NCBI GenBank assembly: GCA_043228905.1
Contig: JBHGNT010000003.1
Location: 22,568,001-22,632,000 of the forward strand
Reading direction: 5' to 3'
Length of the DNA: 64,000 nucleotides
Origin: Azolla caroliniana
Taxonomy: Eukaryota; Polypodiophyta
Below, piece by piece: positions 8,812 to 21,378 of the stretch. Under the pieces are notes generated by a model, which made no database searches, was not told the DNA's origin, and saw only the letters and a list, made by a program, of their open reading frames with translations. The stretch's first letter is position 1. Each line of letters opens with the position of its first letter. The translations under genes and the position numbers were made by a program.

Positions 8812-10540
8812 GAGATTGTTCAGTAGCAATTGATAAAACAATGTTTATGTGCATATATTGACTTGTTGTAAAGTCGTTTGTTGCATGGGCCTTAAGGCAT
8901 CCATTTCTTTGTCAAACACTACATGGTATTTCATTATTTCTCCTTTGTCTCTCTTTCATGGACTTAGTCATTGCTTCCAAAATCTTTGGATGAAGCAATT
9001 GACATGCAACTTCAATGCTAGAACATGTCAAATCCTTGAAATGGTTGGCTACTTGACCACTTGAGAATGGCAACAAGAACTCCATTCCTTGTTAGAAAGT
9101 GTCGGGTCCATATCATGAGTTGGTTGTTTTTTTGACACTATCAAAATAATTGACTTCTGGGAAATACCCATTGATTTAGAACTTGGCACATGTTGCAAGG
9201 AATTTTTGTATATCATGGACATGGGACCAAATGACTATAATGAGTTCTATGACTATATTGAGTCCTCAATAGAGCGAGATGTTTTATGTTCAAATGGTAC
9301 AATCGACTCACAAGTTGTAGCTTATGGTATTAAGAACCATCTTTTCAGTGAGAAATGTTAGTTGGTAGGCCATTCCTTGATTGTATTAGAAACTCCCATT
9401 TTGTAGAGAGACTAGTTGAGCTTGAGGTAGTTTCCTTTTCTTGTTGACTTTTTTTTGGGTTCCATGTGATTTGATGATGAAGGACTTTTAGCCTTCCTCC
9501 CCCCGCCTCCCTCTCCTTTAGTATTTCTATACTCCTTTTTCAGAGCTCTATGCTCTCTTTACACAAGTCCCTTTCCTTTTGCCATGTGATGACTTTGAGT
9601 TGTAGGGGAATGTTTTTCTTTAGTGGTATCGTGTTCACATGAGCCATATCTCATTTGTTGAAGGAAAGTAATAAACACCATACCTCTCATTTCACATGTG
9701 GTCCTCCAACATAAACTCTTTTACTTTTCTTGTCTTATCCCATTCTCTCTTAGATCACATGTGGCCCTTCAAGAACACATCACCCTCTAAAAGGTTACCT
9801 AACCATATCAACGAAGTATGCACCACTAAACAACTGTCTCACTAAAAGGTTGATATTTGATCAATAATCGGATCGTGCCTAGGAAGTTCACACCACTTGG
9901 CCTCTCTCCTCTCTCTCAAAAAAATAAAATAAAATAAACGTAAATACAAATGAGATCAAGTTGGAGAAGACTCATTCAATCCTATTTCAAGATGCATTAG
10001 GTGAACTCTTTTACAATGTTGAATGTGTTGTATGAGGCTTGTGGATAACATATTGATTTTTTAATTCATCCCATCACTCTCTTTTTTATAGGCGTTGCTA
10101 ATCATAGTTAGGAAGTCTACATGAGTAGAACTCCTTGTCTATTGGCACTAGAGCAAACCTCAATTGAACAAAAGTAGAGTTATTTTTACTATTAGAGTTT
10201 TTATTTTGCGAAAGTAGAATATTGCCATGGTGGTATGCCACATTCCACATTATATCAATGTGGTTTATCTCTAAAATTTAAACTTAATTTGGCTTGCTAG
10301 TTCAAGTATCCTTCAAAACTAGGAAATAATGCCCCAAACTTTTCATTTTGTGACTTGTCCTCTTGATGTGGAAATTGGTTGTTTCAACTTGCTTATTAAT
10401 TTTAGTTTCATGAAATCATGATAAATTGATATACAATGGCACAATTTCAAGAGAACTGAAACAAAGTTATTGTAGTAAAATGTTGTTGACCAAAACAATG
10501 ATTTATATTTTATGAGACAAGGTTTCGGTACACATGTGCG
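8812..10540. other. Intergenic with one coding-like fragment
   Basis: Frame 9119-9361 (+) is open for 80 codons without an ATG near its start and reads like a protein fragment (for example PNDYNEFYDYIESSIERDVL), but I recognise no family. The rest is AT-rich with T- and C-rich patches (9490-9530) and an (AAAAT)n run near 9920. Confidence 0.35.
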
Positions 10541-10542
10541 CA

Positions 10543-10557
10543 CCTCTCTCTCTCTCT

Positions 10558-10614
<57 letters not shown>
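10543..10614. repeat. (CT)n(CA)n compound microsatellite
   Basis: A short CT run (10543-10558) leads into about 28 pure CA units. Open frames through it are artefacts of the dinucleotide. Confidence 0.95.
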
Positions 10615-10616
<2 letters not shown>

Positions 10617-13600
10617 ATTAGTTGACTTAAGACTCAAGAGATTACTTTGCTAAAGTGCCTATTTAACAATTGGGCACTTTACTAATTCATAGGGGGCCCT
10701 CTTCAGAAACCATTTTGCAACCTTTTGTAACATTGATACGGATTATGTTACCAATGTCTTGATTTCTTTGAGCATGAGGCAGACCTCATTGTGATAATGA
10801 TTAGTGTTGTTTGTCGTTAAGTTGTTTTGTAAGTGCCTTTTGGTTTTTCAAGTAGGATCATGTTTCTTTCACAAAACATAAGATGCCCCAATTGGGTTTC
10901 ACTGCTTAGGTCCACAAATCTTCAACAAATTCCTTTGTTTTATGTGCAGAGTTTTAAGGCTCCAATCAAGCTATATGAGAAAACCTCACTAAATGAACTC
11001 AATTGTGATTATTTAGACTTGTTATGTGAACAAATTCTCAAAGGAATATGCTAATTACATACTAATCACAAAACAAAAAGTAATCAAGATTATTAATAAA
11101 AAAACACAAGTGACAATAACATTGGGCGAATAGATTTTTCTTTTATAGACAACTTGACAATTGCTTTACAATAAATGCAATCTTGCACAATTTTTGACAG
11201 AAGCATAAATAATGACACAAATTAGGTAACCCCTTACAGAAGTCTCATCATCTTGTCCCTTCTAATGCAACATTCAAACACACAAACCCCTTCCACATGT
11301 ATGCATGCCATTACATGGTTAACGAGCAAGAGATCAAATCGGCATTTATGCATAATGCATCCACATGACATTATTAACAAGTAAATGTAATGCTACTGTT
11401 GTATTTCTCCAACTTGTTGTAAGAACTATATCATATGATTAAAGCAATCTGCCTACTTACAAGATTTTATGAACATTGTTTGTTTGCATTGTTCATAGCA
11501 TTCATAGCTATAAAATCTGTACAATGGGATGGAGAATACAAGAGTTCCTTTTATCATTACATTGCTTGGTGAATACAAGAGTATCCCCTGGTTCTTCAAA
11601 CAACGTTGGTAGGACAAGCATAACCATGGATATCAATAATGTACATAAAACATGTTTTCATGGCATTGTCATCAATATATTTTGATGGTGAATAATCTCT
11701 ATGTGGTTGCACACCCCATTGTTGCCTTTAATAATAAACAGAGACACCTAAGAGTACGTTTGATTTTCCACATCACAGTCATGATGTCTCCATGTGTCTT
11801 ACCATTGTGGATGATGTTTGACTACAACATCAAAAGTGTATCCCACCTTGTGCTTAGGTATGCCTAAAATAAATAATTGCTTGAAATAAATGAGTGTATG
11901 AATCTCATTAGCATATTTCCTAACTTTACACTCCTCTTCAATGTGGATAGGTTGAACAAATGAATGGGTATCTCATCCTTATCCAACACAAATGGAAAAT
12001 CCGTCATTCATGCACCTTTTTCATGTGTTATGGTTTCAATAAACCATTAACCAGTTATATATACTTTATAATCTCATAGCTACTATGTTTTTCCATAGTG
12101 AATTCCGAGTGTACAAATATCTCTCTCAAATTGTGATTATTGAAGTTGCGGGTAAGCTTGCCAATGATGTTGTCTGTTATCATGCTAGATCAATGTATGA
12201 ATGGAAGTCCAAATACAAGCAATGGAATACAAACATTGGGAAACTACACCTTTACTACATGAGAACAAACTAAAAGAGAGAGGACGAAAATTATAATGGA
12301 ATGTAATGAGCACAAGAAAGCCACTAAAAGGTAAAATTTGACAATTGATAATAACTTTTGCAATAATGTAGACAACACATGGGATGTAATGAATGAACTT
12401 TTGCACCTCCATAAGCATGACCACAACCTTGAAAAAGAGATAGTCATACGCTATGTATATGTCTTTGTTAATGATCATAACTAGGTCTAGTGCCCAGGAA
12501 ATAATTCAAACTTGGTCAGTATTTTATAGATCAAGGTTATTGCCAATAATTCCATAGATGTGATAGGAAACAAATATGCCATTATGTGCAAACTTCAAGC
12601 AGAATGTACACCATGTCACAAGCATCCTTGTGAATTAACCTTTACAAAACTGGAAGATACATGACAACAAAGAAAAACTTATACATATTGATAGCAATAT
12701 GCACGACCTTCATAAACAAGGAACATTTTTACTTTCATTCTTAAATAAAGGATATATTATAACTTTTCTAACTAGGCTCCTCAAAACATAAGTTGCCTCT
12801 TTCACATAGTCAATGTAAAACATAAGCAATTGAAATTTAAATCATGGTCACAAGAAAATTAGAAACAACTCTTGCTCATGCAATGAGTTAGGTAATGATG
12901 TTCAGATAACTCAAACCAACTGTTGATGTCAAACTAGTTGGAAGGGATAAACAGTGAGTAAACGAACTTAAACAAACCAAACGTAAATCAATGAAAACAT
13001 AGACACATTATACATATGTTTGTGTATATCAAAATCCCTACGAGTACTTACAATAAAAAGGATATTGTATCTTGACTATAATTGTATTTATTTTAAACTA
13101 CAACACCTGATGATGTAAAGAACTATACATATTTTGGTGGGATTGAGGCTAAAAAAGGGAGAAAAGATTTTATTTTTTTAAAAGCGTTGTTGACCATATC
13201 TCATATGGTAAAAACCATTTTTTGCAAAGTTTTGTGAAAACATATGCAAAGTACACTTTCCTTCATTAGGATCACTTTTATTGGTATGTCGTGTAATAAA
13301 GTTCTTGAATTTCCATACTTAAAAGATAGTTCACACCATAACATGTCAACTTGTAAAAGATTGTAAAAGGGAGCACCAACTTTTATTATGCGTCATTCAG
13401 CTTACATGCGATTATCATTTGTCGCATATGCACAATAGTTGAGGCTATTCGTACACAATTGTTTGCAAAGAAAAACATTATGACTAATAACTATTTCAGG
13501 ACTTATATATGAACATATTTACATTGGCACGATCTTTACATGTTATGTGAAAAGTAATGGAAGCTAAATGGTATGTATATTACCTATAATGAGGCAAAAA

Positions 13601-13994
13601 CTGATCACACAGAATGATTTCATGGTTGTCTTATTCTATGAATGCTATGTAAGATATTCATTTTTCATAACATTTAATGTGCATAAGAGAAATATAAATG
13701 CTTTGAGAGGCAAACTATTGTGCTACACAAGTACACCATACATAAGCATCCTTTACTAAATAATTGGGTAGATGTAATACATGGCAATTGGTGTGACTCT
13801 AACCTAAGCATGGTTCCATGCTTCCCAAACACCTAAATTGTGAAGACCCCAAATAGTTGGAATTTGTAAATTGTCATGACTGAGCAAGTGTAAGGTCTTA
13901 TGTAACTTCAACCCATTTGGTAATGTGGGTTAATAAAATGGTTAGAAGAACTTACCTTCTAGTTAGAAGTCTTTTCTCCTTCACATAAACTTCC
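10615..13994. other. Intergenic, nothing recognised
   Basis: 3.4 kb of AT-rich sequence without a supported gene, RNA or complete element. Short open frames have no motif. It is probably long-decayed transposon sequence, but I could not assign it. Confidence 0.5.
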
Positions 13995-14265
13995 AAGACA
14001 CACATGAGAAGGAAGCAAACAAATCCAAAATTTAAGCAAAATTTTATGTTTTGATTGGATGCAAGAAAAGGAAAGGAAAAGTGGCTTGGAAGATCGAACA
14101 TCAAGGTATCATGACATGGGAAAATTGAGGTCTTTTTGCAATGTATGTAGTATAATGTATCACACATTATACTACATATGTTGCACCTAACTACAATACC
14201 ATGTTCTTTCTTGAATGGGGAAGTTGCACACATTAATGCATGCTAGGCCACATCCAACTATGTGT
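13995..14265 (+). mobile_element. Fragment of the same LINE family as 59.4-61.4 kb
   Basis: The plus strand matches the coding (minus) strand of 59660-59930. Shared stretches include TGGATGCAAGA/TTGGATGCAAGAAA, CATGACATGGGAAAA, GTTGCACCTAAC and GAATGGGGAA, in the same order. Stops and frameshifts break it. Only the region between RT and the C-terminal Cys/His motif is present. Confidence 0.6.
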
Positions 14266-15408
14266 TCCACATATCCTTGACCAAACCCAATCCTCAATCA
14301 TTGTGTGTACTTTCAATTGCTAGAGTTTTAGTAAAGTTCCTAAACATCGAGATGCTACTCAATGTCGCATCTATGACGTGAAAAGGCTATTTTTGGTCTC
14401 ATTGGTCATGTTTGACCTCCAAAGACAATAATATAATCTACCTCCTTCACACATAGTATATGTTATGTGTGTTAATATGTAGCCTATGAGTGGGAAAAAC
14501 TTATATATTGCATGCTTTAACACTTAGATAGTGCTTACTTAGTCACATGCTTACAACCAACTGGATTGGAAAGGATCAAGATTATATATTGCTTTGAATG
14601 GAAAAAGGTTGTAATTGGAAAGCATATCTACTTTCAAGCTATCATGTGCTTTATCATTTATATATTGTTGTCTTATAGCAATTGCAACATGTGGAGTCAA
14701 ACTAGATAAGATGAAGGTTATATTTTACTTGTTCAAAGCCACCAAGATGTAAAAGTCAAGAGGCTATATTGCAAATTCTTTAGTTTTGGCACTTGTTCGA
14801 TTGTACATACCTTAAGGGCATCCGTCCATAGTTCGTCATTGTAATATGGAATTAATAAAAGGGGGTCTCCCTCTAATTGATCACAAGTAGGTAAAGCCAA
14901 TAATATTTATCTTGTTCTTGCCAAATGGTTCTCATCATTCATAATGGGGCAATGGTCTACAATAACCATTAAATTGAAAGAACTCAAGTTTGATCCTCAC
15001 CATAGGCTTGGCCCTGTCCCATTGACTCCAATTCATCCTCAAGGACGTCAAAAAGTATATTTTTGTGCCTCCCTCTTGTCTCTCAACCTCTTTGGCTTGT
15101 TTATGTTCAATTTCACTTCCTACTCCAACTCCAACTCCACCTATCCAACATCTTGTTCATCTATTCTTTACTCATGTGACAACATCTCATCCTAACACTC
15201 CTACATCCTCATCCTCATCCACTCATCATCAAAATCCAACCTCAGTGTTATCCCCTTGACTTTCAACATGCTAATCTTGTCAAAACAATACCAATTAGCC
15301 CAACACAACCTGGTTTCCCCTATTTGTAGAGAATTCCTTCTTACTTCTTAATGAATACTCCAATCAAAGCCAGTTGTTGCATCTCAGTTAATAACATTTA
15401 TACCCTAT
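14266..15408. other. Intergenic, nothing recognised
   Basis: No supported gene. Open frames around 14944-15260 are Pro/Ser/Thr-rich by composition. A fragment around 15000-15060 has coding-like flavour but no identifiable domain. Confidence 0.4.
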
Positions 15409-15812
15409 TACAAGGCTCTTGGGCTAATTTGTCATATGCATCAAAGTTTCAATGTCATGAAGATACTACAAAGCATGCATGCTTGGTTGTAACATTTTAT
15501 GACCAACAGCATGTTTTATAGCCTATAACAAGACTCTTGGGCATATTTCTCATATGTATCAAAATTACACACTATAAATCAAGCATGCTCGAGTGGAATT
15601 GCCACATTTTATGACCAATAGCATGTTGAATTGAAGAAGATGGATAAAAAGAAGCAATATTCAAACTTATAACAAGACTCTTGGGCAAATTTGCCATATA
15701 TATCAAAGTTTTATACTATAAATCATGCATGTTTGAGTGGAATTGCCACATTTTATGACCAAGAGCATGTTGACTTGAAGACAGATGGATGAAAAAAAGC
15801 AATATCTAAACA
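15409..15812. repeat. Three-copy degenerate tandem repeat (~120-142 bp)
   Basis: Each copy begins ACAAGACTCTTGGGC (15410, 15530, 15672), continues with a CATATRTATCAAA segment and GCATGC, and includes the constant ACATTTTATGACCAA. Copies 2 and 3 are close (142-bp period). Copy 1 lacks the last 20 or so bases of the unit. Confidence 0.8.
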
Positions 15813-18039
15813 AACTCTAAAAGAGATAAAAGTAAACTAAGAGACGTAACAAGGAGAATTGGTAGTTAACACCAATTTGTTTGATTATGATACATGCTGT
15901 AACATCTTAATAAACCCAATTAGAAAAATTGATAGGTCCATCTTATAATTGATATAGAATCTAATGTAATAACCACAGATAGTGACTCCTAATAATCAAG
16001 AATCATTAACTAGCAATTGCCAAAATTCCTGTTATTAACATCCCTTAGTGGTATCTATGTTTACTCTTCACCTCGGCTTGACTAAGGTCAAGTTCTATCT
16101 TTTCCTCACTTAGCTTTTTTCTAAGTTTATTTGAGTCGCTATTACGAAACATGAATGCTACACTTAATGACATGGCGCTCTTAACACATCCATGCAAATT
16201 TTTAAATCAAACTTTTATCCTAAATGCAAATTCACATTAATTTATATTACAATATTCTACAAAATTTGTGCAATGTGCAAATGTATTAAGTTGGTTGATC
16301 TTCCTAGACCATTTCTCACACACTCACGATTGTCATTCATGTTTTGGTGATGTTCATAATGTGATGATGATAACAAGAAACGGACAATAAAGTTTCTTTG
16401 ATTAGTTCCACAAGGAATTTAAGTAAAATAGCCAACCTCTTGCTCAACCTATGTTTGTGTCATCTTGTTAAAAAGATGCAAAAGCCTTAAGCCTTGAAGT
16501 TGACCACTTTGTTTTTGTTGAGCTCTTTTTGTTGGAGCTTGGAAGTGAACATCTTTAAGTTGTGCCATGTGTCCTATAAGGTCTTTGTATCATGTAGGCA
16601 CGGTTATGTCGATGAATAATCCTCCCCCTTTGCTATCATGTAAAAGAACTAGAGAATACAATTCTATATAGAGCAATAGACTATGTAATATATGTGTGTT
16701 TTACAAAGAGAGAATTATACACCAAAGCAAGATGAGGAAAGTTTACAGAAATAATGAAGTCAATGATAATCTACAATATAATTAAAAGTAGATAATCAAC
16801 TATATAGGACTATGTGTAAGCACATATAAAAGTTAAGAGCAATCTGATGAATGGGAGAAGTACGTGATACCTGGAATATCTTGTTCATTAATGAAATCAC
16901 ATCTCTCATTCATCCCTAATGTTGACGAGAAACCTTCCTTAAGCTTATTACAGCTAGCAAATTATTTGTGAAGAGCTCGCAAATTTACATACGAAAAGAG
17001 AGAGAACTACCAATGTAATGACCCCTATCTATGAGACAATTCCTAGCTCTCAAGCAACTTGCTTATTGGAGAAAAGATAATTGTCAACAAAGGATGCATA
17101 GCTACAAATGAAGTCTAGAGATAAAGAGACTTAGAACCTACAAAAAACTTATAGAACCCACAAAGCTACAAAGGAGCACTGAAAGGACTTTTGACATTTC
17201 CTATAGAAGAACATCAAGTTAAAAACAATTTAACATACAAGCTAAAGTATGGCCAAAACAAGAACATACGAACCAACCCTCATAAGTTAAACAACTTGTA
17301 GGAAATCCAAAACATCTCAATGATGAGCAAAGCTCAAAACGGAAAAGCAAGAGATCAAGCACTCAACTACATTCCAATGGGGTTGAAACCAGAAGTGAAC
17401 ATTCACATCAAAAGCTAGGATAGAATACCCTGCAAAGTTCCAAAAGTCATTTTGCACTCATAGAGGTGCCAACTAGGGGAGCTATGGGAAGGTAAGCTAA
17501 ACCATGACTTCTACAAACTACTTCAAGATATCCATTGCTGGAGAAGTAGCCTCTAAGAAGGAAATATGTTAGATATTACACTTAGACATATACACATGGC
17601 CATTGAAGAACATGACATAAAAAGTGCTTTAATGATAGTTAAAATAGAGGACATAGAACAATCCCTAACAAGGATAAATAAACATGAAACAACTAAAGGC
17701 AAAGCACGAGAAATCCATAGCTTGACTGCAAATAATGACTCAATGAGGACTCACACCCTAATAGCCCTAGTAGAATCATAAAGTTAGATATTTTATATCA
17801 TAAGTCATAGATGCCTAAAGGGATCAACACGACTCATGCCTTGGAGCTTCCAAAGGTCCACTATTTACCCTCGAGGGGTCACCTTACTCACAATGGACAA
17901 GCAAAATGAGGGCCATCACTTCCCAATGGCAAAGACTGCATCATACATCAACACATAAAAACACGTACCTCTCTATTCTATGCAACCATGGAAGCCTTGA
18001 AGCTTTCAAAAGTTACCTAAAATTAACACACCAAACCAT
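15813..18039. other. Intergenic, nothing recognised
   Basis: 2.2 kb of AT-rich sequence without a credible coding region. The 71-codon open frame at 17566 has no motif. Confidence 0.5.
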
Positions 18040-18480
18040 TACATTAAATAAGAAATATGTTAGTCTTAATTAAATAAATAGTTATTATGTAAAAAAACAT
18101 TTGAGGCGTCTCAATTAAATAGATAATTACAAAATAAAAAGTATATATATCTCTATTCATTAGTGTAAAAAAGCTACATGGAAGGAAATGGCTATTAGTG
18201 AATACAAAGGTGAGAGAATGAGAACCAATAGGTAGCCCGAGTGTTGGGGCACCCAACGGTTGCTTTGACATGAGACCTCTTGCCCTTTTAGATAGGTTAG
18301 AAACCCCAAAGGGTCCCTTTCACATTACAAGCCCATTGTAATTAGCCATTGCTACCTAATAAAGGGTAGTTCTCCATAATTAAAACACGACCATATCTTT
18401 TGTTTAAATTCGGCCTATAACCAATATTCTAAATTAAAAATATTAAGCCTCATGGGGTAGTTAAAACTAAAGAATATGCA
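18040..18480 (-). repeat. Unclassified dispersed repeat, copy 2
   Basis: Its reverse complement aligns end to end with 22716-23125: TAGTTTTAA..ACCC, then GGCTT..TTTTTAATTTAGAAT, GGGACCCTTT, CACCTTTGTATTCA, TTCCTCCATGTAGCTTTTT, and a closing duplicated TAATTATCTATTTAATTGA block. About 25-30% divergence by eye. Confidence 0.65.
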
Positions 18481-18879
18481 ATTATTCTCTTAACAAGCAA
18501 TATCTCTTCATGTGTTTTTTGTTGACCTATTGACCGGTACAAGGAGTGCAGAACGGTGAAATCATCGATGGGTTATAGATAAGTCGAGAGGAGAAGAGAC
18601 CACCAAGATCGATTTGAGCGCACCCGAATCATAGACAAAACTTGGAGTAGGTGAGAATTAGACGAAGATAAAGGGAGGGGAAAGGGAAATGAGGGATTAA
18701 AACACTAATAATAAAACTCTAATTAAGAATAAAACACTAAATAAGATTAAAACATACCTATATGCTTGAGCAAGAGAAAGAGAGGGATTAAACAAAACTA
18801 ACCTTCATTAAGATAAGGTTTACAATGAGATTAGGGGAAATGAGAAGACTATATAATATAATGAGGGGGATTGTAGAAA

Positions 18880-19335
18880 TAGGTTATAAAGAAAAAATTA
18901 GAAGGGGTTGAGAAATAAAAATTAACTTGAAGGGGCTAAAAAAGGCTAGAAAAAAAGTCAAGGAACTGATGGAGAGGGGTAGGGAAAAGAGAAAAGGGAG
19001 GGGTATGAATGAATATAAGAGAAAGTAAGAGACAATTAAAAGGAAACATAAAAGTAAATTTGGGAAGGGTAGGATTGGGAAAACAATTAGAGGGGGGCGA
19101 GAAATACTACAATAGAAATTAAAATTAAATTGAAGGGGTTAAAAATAAAAAGGCTAGAAAGTAAAAAAAAACTCAAGGAAACAAATGGAGAAGGTTAAAG
19201 AAAAGAGAAAAGGGAGGGGTATGAATGAACACAAGAGAAAGTAAGAGAAGATAAAATGAAAAATCAAAATAACATAAAGTAAATTGGGAAGAGTAGGATT
19301 GGAAATAGGAGAGGGTGGGGCAAGGGTAGAGTTGA
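18880..19335. repeat. Two-copy tandem duplication (~205 bp) in the left arm
   Basis: Units starting near 18890 and 19100 share TTGAAGGGGYTAAAAA, AAAGGCTAGAAA, AAGAGAAAAGGGAGGGGTAT and GGGAAG.GTAGGATTGG in order. The composition is strongly purine-rich, mirroring the pyrimidine-rich right arm. Confidence 0.75.
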
Positions 19336-19624
19336 AATTAGGTGGAAGTGCGGAGATGTAAGTTCGTAACAAACATCATGCTATGCGATAGAGAGTAGGG
19401 TTGAAGATACAACATTTCTAAAATTAATACAAAGTCTCGGCTACCAAGTGTAGTTACTCTTGCCTCTCCCATATCTCACTTTCTTTTACCTTACCTTAGC
19501 CTAGTCTCTTCTCTTTGTAAATCCTTCCTCTTTCTTCACATATTACTCTCCTTACCTCTCTCTTACATTTTAGTTACTCTTGCCTCTCCACTCTCTCTCC
19601 CCTTTCTCTTTTTCACGTTTCCCT

Positions 19625-19741
19625 ACCTCTCTCCACTCTCTTCCCAATGTCTAATCACTCCTCTCTCTCTCCCTTTCTTCTATTCCTCTCTTCCTTTTTT
19701 CTAAGTTCCCCTCTCTCCACTCTCATCCCTATGTCTAATCA

Positions 19742-19798
<57 letters not shown>

Positions 19799-19868
19799 CT
19801 TTTCTTCTATTCCCCTCTTCCTTTTTTCTAAGTTCACCTCTCTCCACTCTCTTCCCTATGTCTAATCA

Positions 19869-19910
<42 letters not shown>

Positions 19911-19945
19911 CCCCTTTCTTCTTTTCCCTCTTCCTTTTTTTCTAA
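19625..19945. repeat. Three-copy tandem repeat with expanding (TC)n
   Basis: Copies begin near 19630, 19716 and 19840 with CTCCACTCTCTTCCC and include ATGTCTAATCACTCC, a TC run of increasing length, TTCTTCTATTCC and CTTCCTTTTTTCTAAGTT. Pure TC blocks are at about 19743-19796 and 19871-19907. Ser/Leu frames here are artefacts. Confidence 0.8.
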
Positions 19946-20331
19946 GTTTCCCCCTCTCTAGTTCTATACCTCCCTTACTCTCCCCTTTTGTTTCCTATTT
20001 TTGCCTTTATTGTTACCTTTTCATCCCCTTAGATTTTTTAAACACCCACTATTACCCCTTGACATTAACTCTCTCCCCCTCATTATATTATATAGCCTTC
20101 TCTTCTCTCATTCCCCTTTTTCAATAATACCCATTAACACACCTCCACTCCCCACTCCTTATTCTCATTTTTCTAATGCCTCTCCTAAACCTCCCTATAT
20201 AAACATCATCAACCCCCAAAGGTCACTTAGCACTGATAAGCCCCATAGGGGGCGAAACTAGTTTGCTCATGGTCGTTCCCATTTCCCTTAATCTCATTAT
20301 AAACCCTATCTTAATGAAAATTAGTTTTATT

Positions 20332-20334
<3 letters not shown>

Positions 20335-20378
<44 letters not shown>
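20335..20378. repeat. (TC)n microsatellite
   Basis: About 22 TC units immediately before the 47-bp direct repeats that precede the 204-codon ORF. Confidence 0.9.
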
Positions 20379-20382
<4 letters not shown>

Positions 20383-20383
20383 A

Positions 20384-20503
20384 GATATGTAGGTTATGTC
20401 ACATACTAATGGAGTCCCTAGGGAAGAAAGGATATGTAGGTTATGTCACATACTAATGGAGTCCCTAGGGAGGAAAGGATATGTAGGTTATGTCACATAA
20501 AGA
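20384..20503 (+). repeat. 47-bp direct repeat, 2.5 copies, at the start of the 204-codon ORF
   Basis: The block starting GATATGTAGGTTATGTCACA recurs at 20384, 20431 and 20478, an exact 47-bp period with a near-identical sequence. Since 47 is not a multiple of three, earlier copies are out of frame. An in-frame TAG at 20437-20439 results, so the ORF must start inside the repeat. Confidence 0.85.
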
Positions 20504-21057
20504 TAGAGGATGAGTATCACTTTACATGCAAGTACCCAACCTACGCTGAGATAAGGGCAAAATACCAAGATATACTTGGTTCCTCTCCCACCCTCCCCAA
20601 ATTATTAGATACTCTAGATATAAAGAAATTAGGCAAATACGTTCTAGAGCTAAAACAACACAAAGAGAATAGGTTACAAAATGTTGACAATAATGTTGTT
20701 AATGTTCACCAACACATAACAAATGAAGTTTTTCAAGAACAGGAGGAGACAACGAATGTCGACACACCTACACCACTCAGCCTTTCCCTTGATAAGGCAA
20801 AAAACCAAAGAAGAACCAGACGTCCTCGGGTGCCGGGTTTCAAAGCAACTCGACGTGGTGTGGAAGCAATAATGAAAATAAGGGACTGTGAGCTACATCA
20901 CCTAGAAGCCATGGCTAGGGCACTCTCTACACTAAAACCACGGGTCACACCCTTTTCGAGAGGCTTGGGTGGAAATAAAATTAGGCTTAGTGTAAAGTCA
21001 CTTCCTTTATCAAGTATACCACGTATTGTATACACTACTAGAACTCTTTTAGCTTAA
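20443..21057 (+). CDS. LINE-type C-terminal Cys/His domain protein fragment, 204 aa
   Basis: The N-terminus has C14-x2-C17-x8-H26-x2-C29 inside ERICRLCHIKIEDEYHF, followed by TYAEIRAKYQDIL. This matches the zinc-knuckle-like tail after the reverse transcriptase of several non-L1 LINE clades; compare RLCTLC..EYHTLIQC in the LINE at 59.5 kb. No RT lies upstream. Residues 60-115 are polar (KHKEN, NVVNVHQH). Residues about 118-190 form a basic tail (NQRRTRRPRVPGFKATRR) that I do not recognise. It is the longest intact frame in this repeat-rich zone and sits only in the right arm of the inverted repeat. It is probably a 5'-truncated ORF2 end. Whether it is expressed is unknown. Confidence 0.5.
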   Translation: MSHTNGVPREERICRLCHIKIEDEYHFTCKYPTYAEIRAKYQDILGSSPTLPKLLDTLDIKKLGKYVLELKQHKENRLQNVDNNVVNVHQHITNEVFQEQEETTNVDTPTPLSLSLDKAKNQRRTRRPRVPGFKATRRGVEAIMKIRDCELHHLEAMARALSTLKPRVTPFSRGLGGNKIRLSVKSLPLSSIPRIVYTTRTLLA

Positions 21058-21378
21058 ATCCTATGTTTACTTTATTTTCTTTTAGTTATGATGACTGGAT
21101 AAACACTCATTTTGTTGTAAACCAATTGTCTCATGGGCCAATTTTGGCCTTAGAAGACGTTAATATATCTTTCTTTCTTTCTCAAGCATATGGGTATATT
21201 TTAATCCTATTTAGTGTTTTATTCTTAATTAGAGTTTTACTATTAGTGTTTTGATCCCTCATCTCCCTCTCCCCTTCCTTCATCTCTTCTAATTCTCACC
21301 TACACCAAGTTTTGTCTACGATCCGGGTGCGCTCAAATCAATCTTTGTGGTCTCTTCTCCATCTCGACTTATCTACAA

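Noticed and set aside
20233-20261. Hammerhead-like core CTGATAA-GCCCC-ATAG-GGGGC-GAAAC, or alternatively a Helitron 3' end (hairpin followed by CTAG and T)
   Set aside because: The hammerhead core has A instead of the invariant G after CUGAU, and no pairing stems I and III could be found around it. For a Helitron, no matching 5' TC end was found, and the edge does not coincide with the insertion point deduced from the left arm (about 20104-20280).
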